The notes under the pieces are model-generated. The model was not told the DNA's origin and did no database searches. It worked only from the letters and a program-made list of their open reading frames with translations. DNA of 64,000 bases from Synchiropus splendidus (taxonomy: Eukaryota > Chordata > Actinopteri > Syngnathiformes > Callionymidae). A program made the position numbers and the translations under genes. Of the stretch, positions 50,333 to 61,900 are shown one piece after another (the stretch's first letter is position 1; the number at the start of each line of letters is the position of its first letter). The stretch is from positions 1,364,001-1,428,000 of the forward strand of contig NC_071350.1 of NCBI RefSeq assembly GCF_027744825.2. The letters run 5' to 3'.

Positions 50333-50520
50333 GTTATCAACATTTTTATGTTTGGCGTTCCGGAATCGACCTTATCTCAGGCTGAAAACGCGTTTTCTGC
50401 ATTGTGCCATAACTTTGCAGGGAAGCTTCAGAACATGAAATTTTCACCTCCCACTATAGCAGAAAGGGTCTTTCTAGTAGTTGCAAGTCAAATCTAAGCT
50501 GTCTGACGTGTTTTTCCAAA
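50333..50520. repeat. Representative near-consensus monomer
   Basis: This single 188-bp unit differs from my by-eye consensus at only about two positions (GCAAGTCA for GCACATCA, GACGTG for GAAGTG). Within it, TTCCGGAA lies at unit positions 26-33, GAAAACGCGTTTTC at 52-65, GAAGCTTC (HindIII) at 90-97 and TGAAATTTTCA at 104-114. The inverted arms CAAAGTTAT and ATAACTTTG lie across the unit boundary and at 77-85. Confidence 0.85.
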
Positions 50521-50819
50521 GTTAACAACATTTTTATGTTTGGCGTTCCGGAATCGACCTTATCTCAGGCTGAAAATGCGTTTAACGCACTGTTCCATAA
50601 CTTTGCCGGGAAGCGTCCGAACATCGAATTTTCACAAACCACTATAGCAGAAAGGGTTTTTCTCGTAGTTGCAAATGAAATCTAAGCTGTCTGATGTGTT
50701 TTTCCGAAGTTATCAACATTTTTATGTTTTTCGTTCCGGAATCGACCTTATCTCACGCTGAAAACGCGTTTTCGGAATTGTGTCATAGCTTTGCAGGGAA
50801 GCTTCAGAACATGAAGTTT

Positions 50820-51980
50820 TCACCTCCCACGATAGCAGAAAGGGTCTTTCTAGTAGTTGCACATCAAATCTAAAGTGTATGAAGTGTTTTTCCAAAGTTA
50901 TCATATTTTTATGTTTGGCGTTCTGGAATTGACCTTGTCTCATGCTGAAAACGCGTTTTCTGCATTGTGCCATAACTTTGCAGGGAAGTTTCAGAACATG
51001 AAATTTACACCTCCCACTATAGCCGAAATGTTCTTTCTAGTAGTTGCACATCAAATCTCAGCTGTCTGAAGTGTTTTTCGAAAGTTATCAACATTTTTAT
51101 GTTTGGCATTCCGGAATCAACCTTATCTCAGGCTGAAAACGCGTTTTCTGCATTGTGCCATAACTTTGCAGGGAAGCTTCAGAACATGAAATTTTCACCT
51201 CCCATTATAGCAGAAACGGTCTTTCTCATACTTGCACATCAAATCTAAGCTGTCTGAAGTGTTTTTTGGAAGTTTTCAACATTTTTATGTTTGGCGTTCC
51301 TGAATCGACCTTATCTCAGGCTGAAAACGCGATTTACGCATTCTGCCATAACTTTGCAGGGACTCTTCAGAACATAAAATTTTCATATCCCACAATAGCA
51401 GAAAGGGTCTTTCTCCTACTTGCACATCAAATCTAAGCTGTCTGAAGTGTTTTTCAAAAGTTTTCAACATTATTATATTTGGCGTTCCGGAATCGACCTT
51501 ATCAGGCTGAAAATGCGTTTTCTGCATTGTGCCATAACTTTGCAGGGAAGCTTCAGAACATGAAATTTTCACATCCCACTATAGCAGAAAGGGTCTTTCT
51601 AGTAATTGCACATCAAATCTAAGCAGTCTGAAGTGTTTTTCCAAAGTTATCAACATTTTTATGTTTGGCGTTCGGGAACCCACCTTATCTCAGGCTGAAA
51701 ACGCGTTTTCTGCATTGTGCCATCACTGTGCAGGAATGCTGCAGAATATGAAATTTTCACCTCTCACTATAACAGACAGGGTCTTTCTAGTAGTTGCACA
51801 TCAAATCTAAGCTGTCTGAAGTGTTTTTCCAGAGTTATCAACATTCCTATGTTTGGCGTTCCGGAATCAACCTTATCTCAGGCTGAAAACGCATTTTCTG
51901 CATTGTGCCATCACTTTGCAGGAAAGCTGCAGAATATGAAATTTTCACCTCCCACTATAGCAGAAAGGGTCTTTCTCGTA
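50820..51980. repeat. Block duplicated at +2622 bp, first copy
   Basis: About six monomers match 53442-54600. Markers are TCTAAAGTGTATGAAG, AAAGTTATCATATTTTT, TTCTGGAATTGACC, GGGACTCTTCAG, the 2-bp loss in CCTTATCAGGCTG, and CATCACTGTGCAGGAATGC. The offset is 14 monomers minus 10 bp of small deletions. Confidence 0.78.
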
Positions 51981-53441
51981 GTTGCACATCAAATCTAAGC
52001 TGTCTGAAGTGTTTTTCGAAAGTTTTCAACATTTTTATGTTTGGTGTTCCTGAATCGACCTTATCTCAGGCTGAAAACGTGTTTTCTGCATTGTGCCATA
52101 ACTTTGCAGGGAAGCTTCACATCATGAAATGTTCATTTCCCACTATAGCAGAAAGGGTCTTTCTCGTAGTTGCACATGAAATCGAAGCTGTCTGAAGTGT
52201 TTATCCAAAGTTATCAACATTTTTATGTTTGGCGTTCCGGAATCGACCTTATGTGAGGCTGAAAACGCGTTTTCTGCATTGTGCCATAACTTTACAGGGA
52301 AGCTTCAGAACAAAAATTTTTCACCTCCCACTATAGCAGAAAGGGTCTTTCTAGTAGTTGCACATCAAATCTAAGCTGTCTGCAGTGTTTGTCCAAAGTT
52401 ATCAACATTTTTATGTTTGGCGTTCCGGAATCGACCTTATCTCAGGCTGAAAACGCGTTTTACGCATTGTGCCATAACTTTGCAGGGAAGCTTCAGAAAA
52501 TGAAATTTTCACCTCCCACTATTGCAGAAAGGGTCTTTCTAGTAGTTGCACATCAAATCTAAGCTGTCTGAAGTGTTTTTCCAAAGTTATCAACATTTTT
52601 ATGTTTGGCGTTCCGGAACCCACCTTATCTCAGGCTGAAAACGCGTTTTCGGCATTGTGCCATAACTTTGCAGGGAAGCATCAGAACATGAAATTTTCAC
52701 GTCCCACTATAGCAGAAAGGGTCTTTCCAGTAGTTGCACATTAAATCTAAGCTGTCTGAAGTGGTTTTCCAAAGTTATCAACATTTTTATGTTTGGCGTT
52801 CCGGAATCGACCTTATCTGAGGATGAAAAATCGTTTTCTGCATTGTCCCATAACTTTGCAGGGAAGATTCTGAACATGAAATTTTCACGTCCCACTATAG
52901 CAGAAAGGGTCTTTCTAGTATTTGCACATCAAATCTAAGCTGTCTGAAGTGTTTTTCCAAAGTTATCAACATTTTTATGTTTGGCGTTCCGGAATCAACC
53001 TTATCTCAGGCTGAAAACGCATTTTCTGCATTGTGCCATAACTTTGCAAGGAAGATTCAGAACATGAAATTTTCACCTCCCACTATAGCAGAAAGGGTTT
53101 TTCTAGTAGTTGCACGTCAAATCTAAGCTCTCTGAAGTGTTTTTCCAAAGTTATCAACATTTTTATGTTTGGCGTTCCGGAATCCACCTTATCTGAAGCT
53201 GAAAACGCGTTTTCTGCAATGTGCCATAACTTTGCAGGGAAGCTTCAGAACATGAAATGTTCACCTCCCACTATTGCAGAAAGGGTCTTTCTAGTAGGTG
53301 CACATCAAATCTAAGCTGTCTGAAGTGTTTTTCCAAAGTTATCAACATTTTTACGTTTGGCGTTCCGGAACCCACCTTACTGAAAACGCCTTTTCTGCAT
53401 TGTGCCATAACTTTGCCGGGAAGCTTCAGAACATGAAATTT

Positions 53442-54600
53442 TCACCTCCCACGATAGCAGAAAGGGTCTTTCTAGTAGTTGCACATCAAATCTAAAGTGT
53501 ATGAAGTGTTTTTCCAAAGTTATCATATTTTTATGTTTGGCGTTCTGGAATTGACCTTGTCTCATGCTGAAAACGCGTTTTCTGCATTGTGCCATAACTT
53601 TGCAGGGAAGTTTCAGAACATGAAATTTACACCTCCCACTATAGCCGAAATGTTCTTTCTAGTAGTTGCACATCAAATCTCAGCTGTCTGAAGTGTTTTT
53701 CGAAAGTTATCAACATTTTTATGTTTGGCATTCCGGAATCAACCTTATCTCAGGCTGAAAACGCGTTTTCTGCATTGTGCCATAACTTTGCAGGGAAGCT
53801 TCAGAACATGAAATTTTCACCTCCCATTATAGCAGAAACGGTCTTTCTCATACTTGCACATCAAATCTAAGCTGTCTGAAGTGTTTTTTGGAAGTTTTCA
53901 TCATTTTTATGTTTGGCGTTCCTGAATCGACCTTATCTCAGGCTGAAAACGCGATTTACGCATTCTGCCATAACTTTGCAGGGACTCTTCAGAACATAAA
54001 ATTTTTATATCCCACAATAGCAGAAAGGGTCTTTCTCCTACTTGCACATCAAATCTAAGCTGTCTGAAGTGTTTTTCAAAAGTTTTCAACATTATTATAT
54101 TTGGCGTTCCGGAATCGACCTTATCAGGCTGAAAATGCGTTTTCTGCATTGTGCCATAACTTTGCAGGGAAGCTTCAGAACATGAAATTTTCACATCCCA
54201 CTATAGCAGAAAGGGTCTTTCTAGTAATTGCACATCAAATCTAAGCAGTCTGAAGTGTTTTTCCAAAGTTATCAACATTTTTATGTTTGGCGTTCGGGAA
54301 CCCACCTTATCTCAGGCTGAAAACGCGTTTTCTGCATTGTGCCATCACTGTGCAGGAATGCTGCAGAATATGAAATTTTCACATCTCACTATAACAGACA
54401 GGGTCTTTCTAGTAGTTGCACATCAAATCTAAGCTGTCTGAAGTGTTTTTCCAGAGTTATCAACATTCCTATGTTTGGCGTTCCGGAATCAACCTTATCT
54501 CAGGCTGAAAACGCATTTTCTGCATTGTGCCATCACTTTGCAGGAAAGCTGCAGAATATGAAATTTTCACCTCCCACTATAGCAGAAAGGATCTTTCTAG
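53442..54600. repeat. Block duplicated at +2622 bp, second copy
   Basis: The partner of 50820-51980 differs at only a few bases, for example TTTTCATCATT against TTTTCAACATT and AATTTTTATATCC against AATTTTCATATCC. Confidence 0.78.
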
Positions 54601-54627
54601 TAGTTGCACATCAAATCTAAGTAGTCT

Positions 54628-57600
54628 GAAGTGTTTTTCCAAAGTTATCAACTTTTTTATGTTTGGCGTTCGGGAACCCACCTTATCTCAGGCTGTAAAC
54701 GCGTTTTCTGCATTTTGCCATAACTTTGGAGGGAAGCTTCAGAACATGAAAATTTAACCTGCCACTATAGCAGAAAGGGTTCTTCTAGTAGTTGCACATC
54801 AAATCTAAGCTGTCTGAAGTGTTTTTCCAAAGTCATCAACATTTTTATGTTTGGCGTTCCGGAACCCACCTTTTCTCAGGCTGAAAACGCGTTTTCTGCG
54901 TTGTGCCATAACTTTGCTGGGAAGCTTCAGAACATGAAATTTTAACCTCCCACTATAGTAGAAAGGGTCTTTCTAGTAATTGCACATCAAATGTAAGCTG
55001 TCTGAAGTGTTTTTCCAGAGTTATCAACATTCCTATGTTTGGCGTTCCGGAATCAACCTTATCTCAGGCTGAAAACGCATTTTCTGCATTGTGCCATCAC
55101 TTTGCAGGAAAGCTGCAGAATATGAAATTTTCACCTCCCACTATAGCAGAAAGGATCTTTCTAGTAGTTGCATTTCAAATCTAAGATGTCTGAAGTGTTT
55201 TTCGAAAGTTATCAACATTTATATGTTTGGCGTTCCGGAACCCACCTTATCTCAAGCTGAAAACGCGTTTTCTGCATTGTGCCATAACTTTGCAGGGAGG
55301 CTTCAGAACATGAAATGTTCACCTCCCACTATAGCAGAAAGGGTCTTTCTAGTAGTTGCACATCAAATATAAGCTGTCTGAAGTGTTTTTCGAAAGTTAT
55401 CAACGTTTTTATGTTTCGCGTTCCAGAATCGACCTTATCTCAGGCTGAGAACGCATTGTCTGCATTGTGCCATAACTTTGCATGGAAGCTTCCGAACATG
55501 AAATTTTAACCTCCCACTATAGCAGAAAGGGTCTTTCTAGTAGTTGCACATCAAATCTAAGCTGTCTGAAGTGTTTTTCGAAAGTTATCAACATTTTTAT
55601 GTTTAGCGTTCCGGAACCCACCCTATCTCAGGCTGAAAACAGGTTTTCTGCATTGTGACATAACTTTGCAGGGAAGCTTCAGAACATGAAATTTTCCCGT
55701 CCCACTATAGCAGAAAGGGTCTTTCTAGTAGTTGCACAACAAATCTAAGCTGTCTGAAGTGTTTTTCGAAAGTTATCAACATTTTTATGTTTGGCGTTCC
55801 GGAATCGACCTTATCTCAAGCTGAAAACGCGTTTTCTGCATTGTGCCATAACTTTGCAGGGAAGCTTCAGAACATGAAATGTTCACCTCCCACTATGGTA
55901 GAAAGGGTCTTTCTAGTAGTTGCACATCAAATCTAAGCTGTCTGAAGTGTTTTTCGAAAGTTAACAACATTTTTATGTTTCGCGTTCCAGAATCGACCTT
56001 ATCTCAGGCTGAAAACGCGTTTTCTGCATTGTGCCATAACTTTTCATGGAAGCTTCAGAACATGAAATTTTCACGTCCCACTATAGCAGAAAGGGTCTTT
56101 CTAGTAGTTGCATATCAAATCTAAGCATTCTGAAGTGTTTTTCGAAAGTTATCAACATTTTTATATTTGGCGTTCCGGAACGCACCTTATCTCAAGCTGA
56201 AAACGCGTTTTCTGCATTGTGCCATAACTTTGCAGGGAGGCTTCAGAACATGAAATTTTAACCTCCCACTATAGCAGAAAGGGTCCTTCTAGTAGTTGCA
56301 CATCAAATGTAAGATGTCTGAAGTGTTTTCACAAAGTTATCAACATTTTTATGTTTGGCGTTCCGGAATCGACCTTATCTCAGGCAGAAAACGCTTTTTA
56401 CGCTTTGAGCCATAACTTTGCAGGGAAGCTTCGGAAAATGAAATTTTCACCTCCCACTATAGCAGAAAGGGTTTTTCTAGTAGTTGCACGTCAAATCTAA
56501 GCTGTCTGAAGTGTTTTTCCAAAGTTATCAACATTTTTATGTTTGGCGTTCCGGAATCAACCTTATCTCAGGCTGAAAACGCATTTTCTGCATTGTGCCA
56601 TAACTTTGCAAGGAAGATTCAGAACATGAAATTTTCACCTCCCACTATAGCAGAAAGGGTCTTTCTCGTATTTGCACATCTAATCTAAGCTGTCTGAAGT
56701 GTTTTTCGAAAGTTATCAACATTTTTATGTTTGGCGTTCCAGAATCCACCTTATCTGAAGCTGAAAACACGTTTTCTGCATTGTGCCATCACTTTGCTGG
56801 GAAGCTTCAGAACATGAAATGTTCACCTCCCTCTATTGCAGAAAGGGTCTTTCTAGTAGGTGCACATCAAATCTAAGCTGTCTGAAGTGTTTTTCCAAAG
56901 TTATCAACATTTTTATGTTTGGCGTTCCGGAACCCACCTTATCTCAGGCTGAAAACGCGTTTCCTGCATTGTGGCATAACTTTGCAGTTAAGCTTCAGAA
57001 CATGAAATTTTCAAGTCCCACTATAGCAGAAAGGGTCTTTCTAATAGTTGCACATCAAATCTAAGCTGTCTGAAGTGTTTTTCGAAAGTTATCAACATTT
57101 TTATGTTTGGCGTTCCGGAATCGACCTTATCTCAGGATGAAAAATCGTTTTCTGCATTGTGCCAAACCTTCGCAGGGAAGCTTCAGAACATGAAATTTTC
57201 ACGTCCCACTATAGCAGAAAGGTTCTGTCTAGTAGTTGCACATCAAATCTAAGCTGTCTGAAGTGTTTTTCGAAAGTTATCAACATTTTTATGTTTGGCG
57301 TTGCGGAACCCACCTTATCTCAAGCTGAAAACGCGTTTTCTGCATTGTGCCATAACTTTGCAGGGAGGCTTCAGAACATGAAATGTTCACCTCCCACTAT
57401 AGCAGAAAGGGTCTTTCTAGTAGTTGCACATCAAATCTAAGATGTCTGAAGTGTTTTCCGAAAGTTATCAACATTTTTATGTTTGGCGTTCCGGTATCGA
57501 CCTTATCTCTGGCTGAAAACGCGTTTTACGCATTGTGCCATAACTTTGCAGCAAAGCTACAGAACATGAAATTTTCACCTCCCACTATAGCAGAAAGGGT

Positions 57601-58944
57601 CTTTCTCGTAGTTGCACATGAAATCAAAGCTGTCTGAAGTGTTTATCCAAAGTTATCAACATTTTTATGTTTGGCGTTCCGGAATCGACCTTATGTGAGG
57701 CTGAAAACGCGTTTTCTGCATTGTGCCATAACTTTACAGGGAAGCTTCAGAACAAAAATTTTTCACCTCCCACTATAGCAGAAAGGGTCTTTCTAGTAGT
57801 TGCACATCAAATCTAAGCTGTCTGCAGTGTTTGTCCAAAGTTATCAACATTTTTATGTTTGGCCTTCCGGAATCGACCTTATCTCAGGCTGAAAACGCGT
57901 TTTACGCATTGTGCCATAACTTTGCAGGGAAGCTTCAGAACATGAAATTTTAACGTCCCACTATAGCAGATAGGGTCTTTCTCGTAGTTGCACATCAAAT
58001 CTAACCTGTCTGAAGTGTTTTTCCAAAGTTATCAACATTTTTATGTTTGGTGTTCCTGAATCGACCTTATCTCATGCTGAAAACGCGTTTTCTGCATTGT
58101 GCCATAACTTTTGCAGGGAAGCTTCAGATCATGAAATGTTCATTTCCCACTATTGCAGAAAGGGTCTTTCTAGTAGTTGCACATCAAATCTAAGCTGTCT
58201 GAAGTGTTTTTCGAAAGTTATCAACATTTTTATGTTTGGCATTCCGGAATCGACCTTATGTGATGCAGAAAACGAGTTTTCAGCATTGTGCCATAACTTT
58301 GCAGGAAAGCTTCAGAACATGAAATTTTCACCTCCCACTATAGCAGAAAGGGTCTTTCTCGTAGGTGGACATCAAATCTAAGCTGTCTGAAGTGTTTTTC
58401 GAAAGTTATCAACACTTTTATGTTTGGCGTTCCGAAACCCACCTTATCTCAGGCTGAAAAGCGTTTTTGTGCATTGTGCCATAACTTTTCAGGGAAGCTT
58501 CAGAACATGAAATTTTAACCTCCCACGATAGCAGAAAGGGTCTTTCTAGTAGTTGCACATCAAATCGAAGCTGTTTGAATTGTTTTACCAAAGTTATCAA
58601 CACTTTTATGTTTGGTTTTCCGGAATCAACCTTATCTCAGGCTGAAAACGCGTTTTACGCATTGTGCCATAACTTCGCAGGAAAGCTTCAGAACATGAAA
58701 TTTTCAACTCCCACTATAGCAGAAAGGGTTTTTATAGTAGTTGCTCATCAAATCTAAGCTGTCTGAAGTGTTTTTCCAAAGTTATCAACATTTTTATCTT
58801 GGCGTTCGGGAACCCACCTTATCTCAGGCTGAACACTCGTTTTTTGCATTGTGCCATAACTTTGCAGTGAAGCTTCAGAACATGAAATTTTCACCTCCCT
58901 CTAAAGCAGAAAGGGTCTTTCTCGTAGTTGCACATCTAATCTAA
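54628..58944. repeat. Long mosaic block, second copy
   Basis: This is the partner of 43550-49745. It carries five additional monomers at about 55.31-56.25 kb and lacks one monomer corresponding to 48241-48428. A three-monomer subsegment at 57068-57630 also occurs at 45990-46545 and 47682-48237. Confidence 0.65.
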
Positions 58945-58999
58945 GCTGTCTGAAGTGTTTTTCGAAAGTTATCAACATTTTTATGTTTGGCGTTCCAGA

Positions 59000-61900
59000 A
59001 TCCACCTTATCTGAAGCTGAAAACACGTTTTCTGCAATGTGCCATAACTTTGCAGGGAAGCTTCAGAACATGAAATGTTCATCTCCCACTATAGCAGAAA
59101 GGGTCTTTCTCGTAGGTGCACATCAAATCTAAGCTGTCTGAAGTGTTTTTCGAAAGTTATCAACATTTTTATATTTGGCGTTCCGGAATCCACCTTATCT
59201 GAAGCTGAAAACGCGATTTACGCATTCTGCCATAACTTTGCAGGGAATCTTCAGAACAAGAAATTTTCATATCCCACTATAGCAGAAAGGGTCTTTCTCC
59301 TACTTGCACATCAAATCTAAGCTGTCTGAAGTGTTTTTCGAAAGTTATCAACATTTTTATGTTTGGCGTTCCGGAACCCATCTTATCTCAAGCTGAAAAC
59401 GCGTTTTCTGCATTGTGCCATAACTTTGCAGGGAAGCTTCAGAACATGAAATTTTCACATCCCACTATAGCAGAAAGGGTTTTTCTAGTAATTGCACATC
59501 AAATCTAAGCAGTCTGAAGTGTTTTTCCAAAGTTATCAACATTTTTATGTTTGGCGTTCCGGAACCCACCTTATCTCAGGCTGTAAAAGCGTTTTCTGCA
59601 TTGTGCCATAACTTTGGAGGGAAGCTTCAGAACATGAAATTTTAACCTGCCACTATAGCAGAAAGGGTTCTTCGAGTCGTTGCACATCAAATCTAACCTG
59701 TCTGAAGTGTTTTTCCAAAGTCATCAACATTCTTATATTTGGCGTTCCGGAATCAACCTTATCTCAGGCTGAACACGCGTTTTCTGCATTGTGCCATCAC
59801 TTTGCAGGAAAGCTGCAGAATATGAAATTTTCACCTCTCACTATAGCAGAAAGGGTATTTCTAGTAGTTGCACAGGAAATCTAAGCTGTTTGAAGTGTTT
59901 TTCCAAAGTTATCAACATTTTTATGTTTGGCGTTCCGGAATCGACCTTATCTCAGGATGAAAAATCGTTTTCTGCATTGTCCCATAACTTTCCAGGGAAG
60001 CTTGAGAACATGAAATGTTGACCTCCCACTATAGCAGAAAGGGTCTTTCTAGTAGTTGCTCATCAAATCTAAGCTGTCTGAAGTGTTTGTCCAAAGTTAT
60101 CAACATTTTTACGTATGGCGTTCCGGAATCGACCTTATCTCAGGCTGAAAACGCGTTTTACGCATTGTGCCATAACTTTGCAGGGAACCTTTAGAACATG
60201 AAATTTTCACCTCCCACTATAGCAGAAAGGGTCTTTCTAGTAGTTGCACATCAAATCTAAGCTGTCTGAAGTGTTGTTCCAAAGTGATCAACATTTTTAC
60301 GTTTGGCGTTTCGGAACCCACCTTATCTCAGTCTGTAAGCGCGTTTTCTGCATTATGCAATACCTTTGGAGGAAAGCTTCAGAACATGAAATTTTCACCT
60401 CCCACTGTAGCAGAAAGGGTCTTTCTCCTACTTGCACATCAAATCTAAGCTGTCTGAAGTGTTTTTTAAAAGTTTTCAACATTATTATATTTGGCGTTCC
60501 GGAATCGACCTTATCTCAGGCTGAAAATGCGTTTTCTGCATTGTGCCATAACTTTGCAGGGAAGCTTCAGAACATGAAATTTTCACATCCCACTATAGCA
60601 GAAAGGGTCTTTCTAGTAGTTGCACATCAAATCGAAGCTGTTTGAAGTGTTTTTCCAAAGTTATCAACATTTTTATGTTTGGAGTTCCGGAACCCACCTT
60701 ATCTCAGGCTGAAAACGCGTTTTCTGCATTGTGCTATAACTTTGGAGGGAAGCTTCAGAACATGAAATTTTAACCTGCCACTATAGCAGAAAGGTTCCTT
60801 CTAGTAGTTGCTCATCAAATCTAACCTGTCTGAAGTGTTTTTCCAAAGTTATCAACATTCCTATGTTTGGCGTTCCGGAATCAACCTTATCTCAGGCTGA
60901 ACACGCATTTTCTGCATTGTGCCATCACTTTGCAGGAAAGCTGCAGAATATGAAATTTTCACCTCCCACTATAGCAGAAATGATCTTTCTAGTAGTTGCA
61001 CATCAAATCTAAGCTGTTTGAAGTGTTTTTCCAAAGTTATCAACATTTTTATGTTTGGCGTTCCGGAACACACCTTATCTCAGGCTGAAAACGCGTTTTC
61101 TGCATTGTGCCATAACTTTGCAGGGAAGTTTCAGGACATGAAATTTTCAACTCCCACTATAGCAGAAAGGGTCTTTCTAGTAGTTGCACGTCAAATATAA
61201 GCTGTTTGAAGTATTTTTCCAAAGTTATCAACATTTTTATGTTTGGCATTCCAGAATCGACCTTATCTCTGGCTGAAAACGCGTTTTCTGCATTGTGCCA
61301 TAACTTTGCAGGGAAGCTTCAGAACATGAAATTTTCACCTCCCACTATAGTAGAAAGGGTCTTTCTAGTAATTGCACATCAAATGTAAGCTGTCTGAAGT
61401 GTTTTTCCAAAGTTATCAACATTTTTATGTTTGGCGTTCCGGAACCCACCTTATCTCAGTCTGTAAGCGCGTTTTCTGCATTATGCAATACCTTTGGAGG
61501 AAAGCTTCAGAACATGAAATTTTCACCTCCCACTGTAGCAGAAAGGGTCTTTCTCCTACTTGCACATCAAATCTAAGCTGTCTGAAGTGTTTTTCGAAAG
61601 TTTTCAACATTTTTATATTTGGCGTTCCTGAAACGACCTTATCTCTGGCTGAAAACGTCTTTTCTGCATTGTGCCATCACTTTGCTGGGAAGCTTCAGAA
61701 CATGAAATTTTGACCTCCCAATATAGCAGAAAGGGTCTATCTAGTAGTTGCACATCAAATCTCAGCTGTCTGATGTGTTTTTCCAAAGTTATCAACATTT
61801 TTATGGTTGTCGTTCCGGAATCGACCTTATCTCAGGCTGAAAACGCGTTTTACGCATTGTGCCATAACTTTGCAGGGAAGCTTCAGAACATGAAATTTTC

